Below are positions 11,181-19,531 of a stretch of DNA of 64,000 nt, in pieces; the stretch's first letter is position 1, and the number at the start of each line of letters is the position of its first letter. The notes below the pieces were generated by a model, which saw only the letters and a program-made list of their open reading frames with translations, ran no database searches and was not told the origin of the DNA. The DNA comes from Blattamonas nauphoetae (lineage: Eukaryota; Preaxostyla; Oxymonadida): the NCBI GenBank assembly GCA_033064195.1, contig JARBJD010000375.1, positions 1 through 64,000 on the forward strand. Direction: 5' to 3'. Position numbers and translations under genes: made by a program.

Positions 11181-13061
11181 TTACACCAAATTAAATTCGT
11201 CAATGAACTCTGGTGACAAATCATCTACGGAAGCCGCATGATATTTCGTGTGATGAATCGGAACGTACACCACATTCGATAAACTGGTGAGTCCATTCAG
11301 TAATGAAGCCACTACATTTCCGTGTTTGTATTCCATGAATTGTCCCACGAATTGAAACTGTCTTCGCTTCTTCTGAAATTTGGCAGCAGTTTTGTTCAAG
11401 TCTAGGTGAATCAACAATATGTTTCCCTGTTTGTATCGCCAAAGCATCTGTGTTGTCTGCTGTCGTTGGGTATTCTTTAATTGTTCTTCACAACTGGAGA
11501 TGTACAGTGCTTCGATTTCACGATTGTTTTGTGCTTGCTGTGGAGTGAATTTATTCCAATACGCTCGATGTGGAGTCACGTTGTAATAGTTTACCATCTG
11601 ATTCATCAGCGAATGATTGGCCATCTGTGTCGCATTATCTTGGAATCCATCTCTGATTGTTCTGATTACTCGATCCACAATTCGATTATGATTTGTGAAT
11701 GGTGAACTCGTGAAATATGTGCTGACTTTCTGTTGCTTGAAAAACACTGATGCTTCAATACTTGTCCAAGCAGATTCTCCATCACCTCGAATGTTGTTAA
11801 CATGAACGCCACGATGATGAATGAGATCGTTGATTGCCGTCTTGACTTTGCTCCATGATTTATCCAGTACTGGAATCACCATTAAGTATTTAGTGTTTAT
11901 GTTAATGGCAAAGAGGTAAATCTGCAGTACTGTTTTCGACGTTGGTGATTGGATAAACACAAGATCAATTTCCCATGATCCTGACTTCGGTGAGAAATAG
12001 GGTCGATCACACTTCTGTGGAATTTTTCTGTCTGATGTCTGGTGTGGATCACCTGTGATTGCCTTCGACATGAACTGCATCTTTGATCGAAAAGGATATG
12101 ATATTTTTTCAACCGGTCTTGATGAAATTGGTAATCCATTGGCGATATTTGCTCGTTGTTTTTCCCGTAAGTTCATTGTTTGCTTTGGATTTGCTAGAGT
12201 CCATCGGTGAACATATTCATCGTACCAATCTTGAAATGATCGTCCACCATACGGGATTTGTTTAGGATGAGCAATTATGAAATCTGTGTCATCACTATCA
12301 ACAGCTCTGGGTATGTGTGATAAAATAAACAAGTCACGATTCATCTTCTTCGAATCGATAATCTGTTTTGTAATGAATTGTTCCATTCGTTGCTGATTGT
12401 CCATGATTGAGTTCTCAGCTTTGATTTGTTCATCTTCTGAATTGTCTTTTTGTTGATGATCGAACATTCCTTTCATCACTTCCAATTTATCGAGGACTTG
12501 ACGAGTGGTTAATTCCGATCGTGTCACCTCTGATGGATTCATTGACACAATGTCAGGTACCTGTGAAATTGTCAGAAATAAATCTTCCTCGAACTTTCTA
12601 TCTCTTGCTGGAAAATCCTGATGTGATTGTTTCAAACGTCTCTTCTTCCCAGGTCTGATTGAAGATGAAAGTGTTGAATCGTTGGACATTTGTTTTGGAA
12701 TCGCTGTAGGGACAACCGGTTGTCCAAAATGAATTTGATTGACTTCATTATAGTATTTTCGATAAGCTTGATATGCTCGTTCAGCGGTATCTTCGTCAAT
12801 ATTTATTCTGAGAAATTGATAAATAAACTGTTGAATCACTTTTCTTGCATCTGCAAGTGACAAATTTGGAGAAAATTCTGCAAGTAACCAACCATTGAAA
12901 TATGTTTGATCGTTGGTGTCATATTCCCGATAAAAATCTCCGAAGTGAAAGACAGGTAAAATTTGCGTTGGATCATTTCTGATATTGGAAATTTTGCTTC
13001 GACTGTGCTGTTTAAATACAAGTAGGTGTTTCACTAAATCCTCGATCTGCTGTGGATTCAT
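11181..13061 (-). CDS. Retroviral-type integrase (Polinton)
   Basis: 626 residues. The catalytic core (about residues 355-470) carries the acidic triad: WEIDLVF (about 365), IRGDGESAW (about 425) and, 35 residues later, an acidic residue in NRIVDRVIRTI (about 463), the D,D-35-acidic spacing of rve integrases. The N-terminal 250 residues are variable and charged. The C-terminal 60 residues (QFVGQFMEYKHGNVV, VVYVPIHHTKYHA) look like the SH3- or chromo-like tail of this family. The enzyme joins element ends to host DNA. The start codon is 3 bp from the end of the polymerase gene, yet it keeps its own T-rich box (TTTATTTTTGTAGAAATG). Confidence 0.93.
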   Translation of the reverse strand: MNPQQIEDLVKHLLVFKQHSRSKISNIRNDPTQILPVFHFGDFYREYDTNDQTYFNGWLLAEFSPNLSLADARKVIQQFIYQFLRINIDEDTAERAYQAYRKYYNEVNQIHFGQPVVPTAIPKQMSNDSTLSSSIRPGKKRRLKQSHQDFPARDRKFEEDLFLTISQVPDIVSMNPSEVTRSELTTRQVLDKLEVMKGMFDHQQKDNSEDEQIKAENSIMDNQQRMEQFITKQIIDSKKMNRDLFILSHIPRAVDSDDTDFIIAHPKQIPYGGRSFQDWYDEYVHRWTLANPKQTMNLREKQRANIANGLPISSRPVEKISYPFRSKMQFMSKAITGDPHQTSDRKIPQKCDRPYFSPKSGSWEIDLVFIQSPTSKTVLQIYLFAININTKYLMVIPVLDKSWSKVKTAINDLIHHRGVHVNNIRGDGESAWTSIEASVFFKQQKVSTYFTSSPFTNHNRIVDRVIRTIRDGFQDNATQMANHSLMNQMVNYYNVTPHRAYWNKFTPQQAQNNREIEALYISSCEEQLKNTQRQQTTQMLWRYKQGNILLIHLDLNKTAAKFQKKRRQFQFVGQFMEYKHGNVVASLLNGLTSLSNVVYVPIHHTKYHAASVDDLSPEFIDEFNLV

Positions 13062-13063
13062 TT

Positions 13064-16000
13064 CTACAAAAATAAAGTTTGTATTGATTCAATTTTGTAA
13101 TCCACTGCTTTCAGTCCATGAATGAATGGAGGACATGATTCATTTTCAAGTACAATTGCCTTCAGATGAATTCCACTGAGACTGAGTTTCTGTTGTTGTA
13201 TTTTAGCAATCTCAAATCCATTTGTGTTCTCTTCGCTCACGATTCTTCTCGTCTGAAAGTTCAAGGTGGTAGTCACTGTTTTCTCTCCAGTAAGACACTT
13301 CACAGAATCGTCACTCGTGATGCTTGTTTTCTTCAATGACACTCCTTTGATTTTGCATTTCTCATCGAGAGAGTAACACTTTGGTGCAAGACAGATCATC
13401 TGTTCACCTTCCTTCTCAATTGCTAATCCCAACAACTTCTTCTCATCATCGACACCCTTTTCAGGATTGGGAAACCATTCATATTTGTGTGCATCGTAGA
13501 ATTCCTTGTCAGCAATCACGTGTTCAAACTGTTGATGAATACCTGCAGTTGGATCACCTGAGATTGCCCTGTACGCAGAGTCAGTGTCTCCCTCACAGAA
13601 GTGAATCTTGTTCATGTCTAGGCATTTGTACATGAAGTTGTAGATGAAATTCAGATACCAGAACTTGGCATTGTCGAGTGTGAATACTGCTTCTTGCAGA
13701 CATGTCTTGCATGATGCTTTTTCTCTGTCTTCAATCACGATGTAGTTGTCCTCATTGATCTCGCTTGTTGCCACAAATCCTTTCATCATCTGTTTCAAGT
13801 ATGTTCTCTTCTCATTGCAGATTGTGATTGAGTTGTACTTCTCAGTGTTCATTCCATCATATCCGTAACTTCCATTCAAGTTCGTCTTACAGAATTGTTC
13901 TTTGCCCTTGTTTCCAACCTTCATTGCTTCAATTCTGTCATTCATAAATGAGGTCACAAATGGTTCAAATCCAGCATGTCTCGAGAATACCATCACGCTC
14001 TTAATGTCGTCGACGATGAAGTGGCAATAGTCGATGAGAAACCACAGATAGTATGTCGAAAAGAACATATACTGATCGTGTGTGCTCAAGAGTTGGGTCA
14101 GCTTCCGTTGTTTGTCATCAGTCTTTAATCCATGTTTCTTCATCAGCGAATAGGACTTCTCTCCAATGTTCTCTTCTGTTGTATTGACCACGATGTTTCT
14201 GAAGATTGGTGGGAAGTTAATGAAATCATTGATATACTTTTCATCGATGTGTCCTTTTAGTTCTGCAACGAACAGTGTCTTCTGATTTTTGTCTTCGATA
14301 ATCTTTCGACATTCTTTATCTCCAGTTGCAGTGAACAAACATCTTCCTGGCATGTACATTCTGTGTCCGGTGTATGGATTGTTCTTGTTCTTGATTGATG
14401 AGAAAGCACTTGGATAAAGTGAATTGAAATCAACACCACAGACATGAGTCATTATGTGTTCTGTGTCTTTGGAGATCACTCTCCCCCTAGGAGGGTTCGA
14501 AGCCTCTGGCGAGACCTTACCGTCTTCGTAAGTGAAGTGATTGATTGGTGTCACATCTTTGATATTCTGTCGATGTTGAACATTCGATAATCCACCTGTC
14601 ACAGCTGCTCTCAGTTTGTGATATGTTTGTTCATGTGTCAGAGTCATTGGAAGTGATTTCCAGATGCAGTACTTCTTGAGTTGTATTCTTAATCGTGTGA
14701 GATGTTCATCTTTGTCTGACTTGTAGGTGTTGCAGTAGTCACAGCAGATCTTCACGTTCTCTTTAGAATGTCCTTTCGAATTGTCGATTCTGTCTAACGT
14801 TGGTCTCACTGCTTGTGAGAAATTGCTTCTGCAAATATAACAACATTTTTGACATTCCTTTACGAACCATTCGTAGTCTGATTCAGTAACGTTTTTTTCA
14901 GTACTGCGATGAGCTTTCATGTCTTGATATCTGTATCCTTCCACTTTGTATTTCCAGTATTGTTTCGTGATCTTGATTGGTCCAGATTCGTCACATTCAT
15001 TATAGTCAGCATCGATATCGAAGTCTTTGTAGGCACATGCATACTTGATTGCTGAAGCATTGGCTGACAATGAGAGATTGTGCAACATATCCACTTTGTA
15101 TTGGAAGTTCAGATCGATCAGATTGTCAAGTGGTGCAATCATACATTCGACATCTCTTATGTTGTAGAATTTCAGGTATTCCCAACGGTTCTTGAATCCT
15201 TGCTTATGCCAATCTTCAAGGTACAATTGGTAATCAATATCGGACATTTCACTGTTGTTCAGACTGGAATAGAATTCATATTTGGAGAATGGTTCTTGTT
15301 TGCTTAGTACTGTATCGTAGTCTGATGAATCAAAAGATTCGTAAGCAAAGAATGATTTCTGAAGCGTTGTATTTCCTCCAAAGGCTTTTACTGCATTATC
15401 CAATGTCATTGGTCCAGTGTACGACATCATGTCAATGAAGCGAAGTACCTGTTGTGTTTTCTCATGTCTGATCAAAACCTGTTTGTACTTTGTTGTTGAT
15501 CCAAGAAAACTCACGACTTTCCAATCCTTGTCAACGAGATCATGGAAGATGAGATTGATGTCGAATCTGGAACTGTTGAATCCAATCACACTGACTTCAT
15601 TCTGAGAAAGAATTTCCGGGTCTTCGTATTGGTTGTTCTCTCGAACTGTTTCTGCATACTTGAAGAGTTCTCTGATCCATTGCTTCACAAAGTCCTTTCC
15701 ATCTCGAAGATCAAAGTAGATTGACTTCACACCTGATTTTGTTTTAATTGCTGATGCAACAGAGAGAGGCTTCAAGTGTGAGATCAGTTGAGTATTGTCA
15801 TCCGAGAACAAGTTGTCAAGAATGAGATCTTCCATTGTTTCAAAGTCATAAGTGATGTAGTACTGTGTTGGTTTGAATTCGTCCTGTCTTTTGTGTGCCA
15901 TCAGAAATTCATTTGTTCTGTTGTTAAGAATATGTGGTACATAAGGTCTTGGTGTTTTATCAAGGGAGATCTTCTTCACATGTTTTCCATCAACTTCTTT

Positions 16001-17470
16001 GCATTCTTTGAGATGCTTCTCATAGTCTCTCGAGAAGTGTGAATCCTTCACTTGGAATCCTCTTGACTGACAAAATGGACAGAGTTTATATCCAGTGATT
16101 TTCTCAGGATCAACAATGTACATCACGTGAACAAGCGTTGCTGTAAGGGGAATCATTAGAACGTTTAGAACTCTTGCTTCGTCATTCTCGTTGATGTACG
16201 ATTGACTGAGGAAGTATCGTTTCTTATCTTCATCGTATTCATGGATGTGAACTGTTATATTGAATTTTGTCATTGCTTTCTCCATATCACAAGCAATATC
16301 AAATCCTGGATAATTTCGTAAATGTTCCGTTAATTGATGTGGTCGAAGATGTGTAAGATTCGTAAATTCAGCAAACAGTTTGTACGCTTCTGTGTTTCTC
16401 ATATTGATTGATATCTTCTTACCAGGAATTTCAGGAAGTGTGAGGAACGATAACGATTGAAAGAAACAAATGTTGAACTCAGAATCGATGTACCGAATGT
16501 TTCTCGTTTTGATGTGTTCACAAAGGATAGCATTCGCTTTCCCTGCCACTGGAAATCTGTAAACAGCAACAAGAATGGAGTGGAAAGCAATGAACATTGT
16601 CTTCGTATCCATCAATGTCCTCTCTTGTGATTCTTTGATGAGATTGATCGCGTATTTGGAATACTCATTGATGTCTGGCTCATTCCTGATTACCGTTGGA
16701 AAGCTCTTTGATGAATTCTCCAGTTCTGGTCTGAAGTCGTTGTACAGCGTCTCATCACCATCTTTTCTTTCAACAATCTTTCCAAAATCGATGCTGATCT
16801 TGAATGGATGATCCTTCTCTTTATCGTACACAGCTTTGATGAAGGTTGTGATTTCCTCAACGTTTTTCAAATGATTGTGGAAGTACAACTGATAAGGTTT
16901 TCCATTATCTTCAACCTTCTCAACCTCATTCTTCTTGAACTTCTTTCGTGCCTTCAATAAACAAGAATCAAATGCAGTTTTGTTTCGTGGTTCAGCCAGT
17001 AAGATGCATTCATTGAAACCATCAAAGTGCTTCACATCTCTGTTTTCCATTTGTTCATTCTTCTTTTGAATAATCAACAGATTCTTCATCCAATGATCCA
17101 CCAATTTCTCCTCAATTGATTTCAGTTTCCGTGTGATTTTGAACACTTCCCTTTTCAATTCAGTTTTATTAATTCTCGGATGTGCTTTCATGTCCATGAT
17201 GATGACATTGTGATCCTCTGTCGACATATCTCGTCTGTTTTTCACTTCTTTCAGAAAGACTTGAAGAGTGTTGAAATTGAGATTAACTGTTGGATATTGA
17301 AACTCAACATCTCGGTGTAGTAGCATTGAAAGGAGAAACGAATAATGATGTTGATTATTTGGACTATTTGGATTGTATGTTCGACCATCATCACATACAA
17401 AAACAGTATTTGGATAAATTTCTTGAAGGCCTTGAATGTTTTGCTTAATCACCCGAATGGTTCTTGACAT
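13064..17470 (-). CDS. Protein-primed family B DNA polymerase with OTU-like and HNH-like modules
   Basis: 1468 residues; copies the element using a protein primer. Rough order: an N-terminal region; an OTU-like cysteine protease segment (DSEFNICFFQS about 331, VHVMYIVD about 447, tentative); a C2HC-type zinc motif (LCPFCQSRG...HLKEC); exonuclease motifs YDFETM (about 542), FNSSRFD (about 632) and YNIRD (about 772); an HNH-like zinc module CYIC...LDRIDNSKGHSKENV...CDYCN (about 875-915); motif A DFNSLYPS (about 1013); motif B KTNLNGSYG (about 1200); motif C GDTDSAY (about 1297); and PKCYSL, the KxY motif (about 1365). All polymerase motifs are present. A 36-bp insert adds 12 residues between the HNH-like module and motif A. 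Sisters: 28699-33105 and 53775-58165. Confidence 0.95.
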   Translation of the reverse strand: MSRTIRVIKQNIQGLQEIYPNTVFVCDDGRTYNPNSPNNQHHYSFLLSMLLHRDVEFQYPTVNLNFNTLQVFLKEVKNRRDMSTEDHNVIIMDMKAHPRINKTELKREVFKITRKLKSIEEKLVDHWMKNLLIIQKKNEQMENRDVKHFDGFNECILLAEPRNKTAFDSCLLKARKKFKKNEVEKVEDNGKPYQLYFHNHLKNVEEITTFIKAVYDKEKDHPFKISIDFGKIVERKDGDETLYNDFRPELENSSKSFPTVIRNEPDINEYSKYAINLIKESQERTLMDTKTMFIAFHSILVAVYRFPVAGKANAILCEHIKTRNIRYIDSEFNICFFQSLSFLTLPEIPGKKISINMRNTEAYKLFAEFTNLTHLRPHQLTEHLRNYPGFDIACDMEKAMTKFNITVHIHEYDEDKKRYFLSQSYINENDEARVLNVLMIPLTATLVHVMYIVDPEKITGYKLCPFCQSRGFQVKDSHFSRDYEKHLKECKEVDGKHVKKISLDKTPRPYVPHILNNRTNEFLMAHKRQDEFKPTQYYITYDFETMEDLILDNLFSDDNTQLISHLKPLSVASAIKTKSGVKSIYFDLRDGKDFVKQWIRELFKYAETVRENNQYEDPEILSQNEVSVIGFNSSRFDINLIFHDLVDKDWKVVSFLGSTTKYKQVLIRHEKTQQVLRFIDMMSYTGPMTLDNAVKAFGGNTTLQKSFFAYESFDSSDYDTVLSKQEPFSKYEFYSSLNNSEMSDIDYQLYLEDWHKQGFKNRWEYLKFYNIRDVECMIAPLDNLIDLNFQYKVDMLHNLSLSANASAIKYACAYKDFDIDADYNECDESGPIKITKQYWKYKVEGYRYQDMKAHRSTEKNVTESDYEWFVKECQKCCYICRSNFSQAVRPTLDRIDNSKGHSKENVKICCDYCNTYKSDKDEHLTRLRIQLKKYCIWKSLPMTLTHEQTYHKLRAAVTGGLSNVQHRQNIKDVTPINHFTYEDGKVSPEASNPPRGRVISKDTEHIMTHVCGVDFNSLYPSAFSSIKNKNNPYTGHRMYMPGRCLFTATGDKECRKIIEDKNQKTLFVAELKGHIDEKYINDFINFPPIFRNIVVNTTEENIGEKSYSLMKKHGLKTDDKQRKLTQLLSTHDQYMFFSTYYLWFLIDYCHFIVDDIKSVMVFSRHAGFEPFVTSFMNDRIEAMKVGNKGKEQFCKTNLNGSYGYDGMNTEKYNSITICNEKRTYLKQMMKGFVATSEINEDNYIVIEDREKASCKTCLQEAVFTLDNAKFWYLNFIYNFMYKCLDMNKIHFCEGDTDSAYRAISGDPTAGIHQQFEHVIADKEFYDAHKYEWFPNPEKGVDDEKKLLGLAIEKEGEQMICLAPKCYSLDEKCKIKGVSLKKTSITSDDSVKCLTGEKTVTTTLNFQTRRIVSEENTNGFEIAKIQQQKLSLSGIHLKAIVLENESCPPFIHGLKAVDYKIESIQTLFL
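14480..14515 (-). repeat. 36-bp palindromic mini-insert, copy B
   Basis: On the minus strand: GTCTCGCCAGAGGC, core TTCGAACCC, end GGGGAGA. It lies in frame in the Element 1 polymerase gene between GKV and the DTEHIM block, adding 12 codons (reading SPEASNPPRG) that the Element 2 and Element 3 polymerases lack at the same site. The point of insertion lies between catalytic motifs, not within one. Confidence 0.9.
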
Positions 17471-17509
17471 TTACTACAAATTAAAAAACGAAAAAAAAAA
17501 GTTAAGCCT

Positions 17510-17974
17510 TTATTTTCGATTTCTCAAAGGTGGTTTATTTTTGGCTTTCAACCATGAATCGAGTCTGATTTGGTAAACTTTATCATCTCCAATCACCCGA
17601 TATGTGAACGGTGTGAGCACTTGATTGTACTCACCAACAAGCTCACAGTTGTATTTCCTCAGTTCATTTTCCACAAACGATTGAGTGTAGTGTCGACGTT
17701 GTGACATGTGAGGTCGATTCCCTTGATTCCACAACTTCGGTTTTATCCTCCATTCAACGCCTTCATGAACACAAATGACTGGTGTTGACCCGTGAATGTA
17801 ATCAGAAACGAGTTCACAATTCTCCTTTTTCATCGACTCGATCAACGCTTGCTTTGCATTCGTTCGACGTCTTTGGTTATAGATTTCTCGACCCCTGTCG
17901 GGTTCGAAGCCTTGCCAAGGCAAGACTCTCACCGAGGGTTCGAAGCCTTGCCAAGGCAAGACTGTTGCATTCAT
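17510..17974 (-). CDS. ENCxLVSEY-repeat protein, with double mini-insert
   Basis: 154 residues from ATG 17974. Two divergent repeats of about 55 residues, each of the form 'ENCELVSxYx..xxPvxYxHEGVEWRIKPKLWNQGNRPH' followed by 'YTQSFVENELRKYNCELVGEY...'. Such repeats resemble small DNA-binding repeats found beside homing endonucleases in large viruses and phages, but the metal-binding cysteines are absent, so the link is weak. After MNAT the protein carries 25 extra residues (two copies of VLPWQGFEP) from the tandem insert at 17888-17962; the sister at 58221-58595 lacks them. Confidence 0.7.
   Translation of the reverse strand: MNATVLPWQGFEPSVRVLPWQGFEPDRGREIYNQRRRTNAKQALIESMKKENCELVSDYIHGSTPVICVHEGVEWRIKPKLWNQGNRPHMSQRRHYTQSFVENELRKYNCELVGEYNQVLTPFTYRVIGDDKVYQIRLDSWLKAKNKPPLRNRK
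17888..17962 (-). repeat. Tandem palindromic mini-inserts, copies D and E
   Basis: Two head-to-tail units, 36 bp (17927-17962) and 39 bp (17888-17926). Both start GTCTTGCCTTGGCAAGGC and share core TTCGAACCC; they end GGTGAGA and GGGGTCGA. The start forms a small perfect hairpin (CTTGCC/GGCAAG). Together they add 75 bp, exactly 25 codons, just after the start codon of the gene. Confidence 0.88.
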
Positions 17975-17989
17975 TTGGTACAAAATAAA

Positions 17990-18979
17990 AAAAATGAAAA
18001 AATAAAAAATGAAACAATTTTTTCTCAATAACCACCGATCCGATTTCAATAAAAATTGCGGCAATCGAAAGAGCGCATCGGATATGACCTTGGATGAAAA
18101 GATTTTCGAAATTGAAAAATGTCGATTTTTACTGCAGTCAAATACAGGGTCAAAAATGGGATCTTGGCTCCTGACGAAAAGTTTTTTCCCAAATTATTTG
18201 TTTCTGTTTTCTCATAATTTCTTCATCCTTTGTGTGAAATTTGAAGACGATTTGAAAACATTTTTGAAAATACCCCATAGTTCGTACTTTTGGCGAAATT
18301 CTCACTATAACCGTGACCGTGGTCATAGTAGATTAGTTGGATCCTGAGAGACGTAGTAGTGACTGCAGCACTATGAAATTTCGAGGGATTCAGCGAAAAA
18401 CGAGGAGGAAGCTAGCACCATTAAAAAAACTTGAAAATTCCGGCCCAGTAAGCCAGAAACGGGCCGATGGGGAGCGCATGAATGCTCCATCACAGGGATC
18501 GCAACCCTGGGACCATTGTAAATCACCAGAATCTCGTGCTTCCTCAAACAATGGTTTTTGCAAAATTTACTCTAGATGTATTTTTTCGTCCGCTATCGAT
18601 TGCGAGTGGTTTCAGGTCTGGATCTCTGCTGGTTGTCGAGATATGACCAATTTTTCAAAAAATATTTTTCAAAATTTTCGATTTTTGACCAATGTTCGAC
18701 ACGTAGCTCCACGAATACTCATCCGATTTTGATCCGGTTTCTTTTGATCAATGAATGGCATCGTCATTGAGATTTTTGAATGAGTTGCAAAATCTGTTCT
18801 GGTTGATTTTGAAGAAAATTGACAAAAGTGATCAAATTTTTCGAAAAAGTGCTAAAATTTGCTCCAATATTTTGCGTTAAATTGATGAAGAAAATCACTG
18901 TTTTTGACGAAGTCACTGTGAAATAAATCACAAATGAGAGTGCTTTCGACCACTTTTTCAATGTGGTTCTCTATTCGCC
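17990..18979. other. Non-coding right arm of Element 1
   Basis: AT-rich, with no supported gene. It contains repeated phrases typical of the element arms, such as ATCCGATTTTGATCCGG, and one GC-richer island of consecutive hairpins (18441-18509, listed separately). Confidence 0.6.
18441..18509. other. Cluster of three stem-loops, possible structured RNA
   Basis: Three consecutive short hairpins. CGGCCC (18441-18446) pairs with GGGCCG (18461-18466). GGAGC (18471-18475) pairs with GCTCC (18484-18488), extendable by GAT/ATC across a bulge. CAGGG (18493-18497) pairs with CCCTG (18505-18509) around a 7-nt loop ATCGCAA. The third arm has the size of a tRNA T arm, but no full tRNA fold is seen. The GC content is far above that of the surroundings. 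Confidence 0.45.
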
Positions 18980-18991
18980 TTCTATACTACT
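18980..18991 (-). repeat. Element-terminus motif flush with Element 2
   Basis: TTCTATACTACT, whose reverse complement extends to AGTAGTATAGAAGGCGAA, matches the right end of Element 1 (34833) over its last 13 bases and 35142-35159 over 17 of 18. It abuts Element 2 exactly. It may be an alternative or former right end, or a preferred insertion site. Confidence 0.5.
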
Positions 18992-19043
18992 CTTATGGAA
19001 ACTTACACGAACGTAAAATAGAACTAACCTTCACGTATTTTTG
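18991..19043 (+). repeat. Element 2 left terminal inverted repeat
   Basis: Starts TCTTATGGAAACTTACACG and runs to CACGTATTTTTG. It matches the reverse complement of 33248-33300 with only a few differences. Confidence 0.85.
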
Positions 19044-19080
19044 TTTTTCATTCAAGTTCGGACAAAAATATATGTCATCA

Positions 19081-19491
19081 TTAGTATTCCAACATGAGAT
19101 CAACCAGAAATTCATCATACTCTTTGGTTATTTTTCCATTGATTGTCTCGGTAGTTTCCATCTCAATTGATTCACCAGAACTGTCTTTGAACCAGATCTT
19201 CACAATTGATTGTCGAGTACTTAATTCCCACTTCTTTCGCTTCGCAATCTGTTCGTTGCAGAAAGCAACATATGAATCATTGTGAGCATCAGTCTGAATC
19301 CAATCAGCATGTATTGTGAAATTCTGAGGAATATCTTTGGATATTACGGTTGACGAATCACCAATTTCTTCCTTCACATGAATGAGTTTACAGTCAAGAA
19401 AGTGAACATATTTTTGTTTTCTGGAATTGGTAAAATCAGGAGGGAATTGAGCAGTGTTTGAATTCTGAATTGAGAAATAACGTTTGACCAT
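19081..19491 (-). CDS. Small beta-rich protein, possible minor virion protein
   Basis: 136 residues from ATG 19491, chosen because it follows the T-rich box TTTTATTTTTGTTTAAAAC; an upstream TTG is less likely. Alternating hydrophobic segments (YVHFLDCKLIHV, TRQSIVKIWFKDSSG, FLVDLMLEY) suggest a mostly beta fold without membrane spans. No named family is recognised. It is the gene nearest the left end, beside capsid-like protein A, in every element, so a jelly-roll or vertex protein is a reasonable but unproved guess. Confidence 0.65.
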   Translation of the reverse strand: MVKRYFSIQNSNTAQFPPDFTNSRKQKYVHFLDCKLIHVKEEIGDSSTVISKDIPQNFTIHADWIQTDAHNDSYVAFCNEQIAKRKKWELSTRQSIVKIWFKDSSGESIEMETTETINGKITKEYDEFLVDLMLEY

Positions 19492-19531
19492 TACTGTTTT
19501 AAACAAAAATAAAATTTCACATTTGTTCGAT

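Noticed and set aside
14700-14860. An intein or self-splicing insert in the polymerase because of the HNH-like motif
   Set aside because: No splice-junction motifs are seen, the frame is continuous in all three elements and the module is short, so it is treated as a fixed domain.
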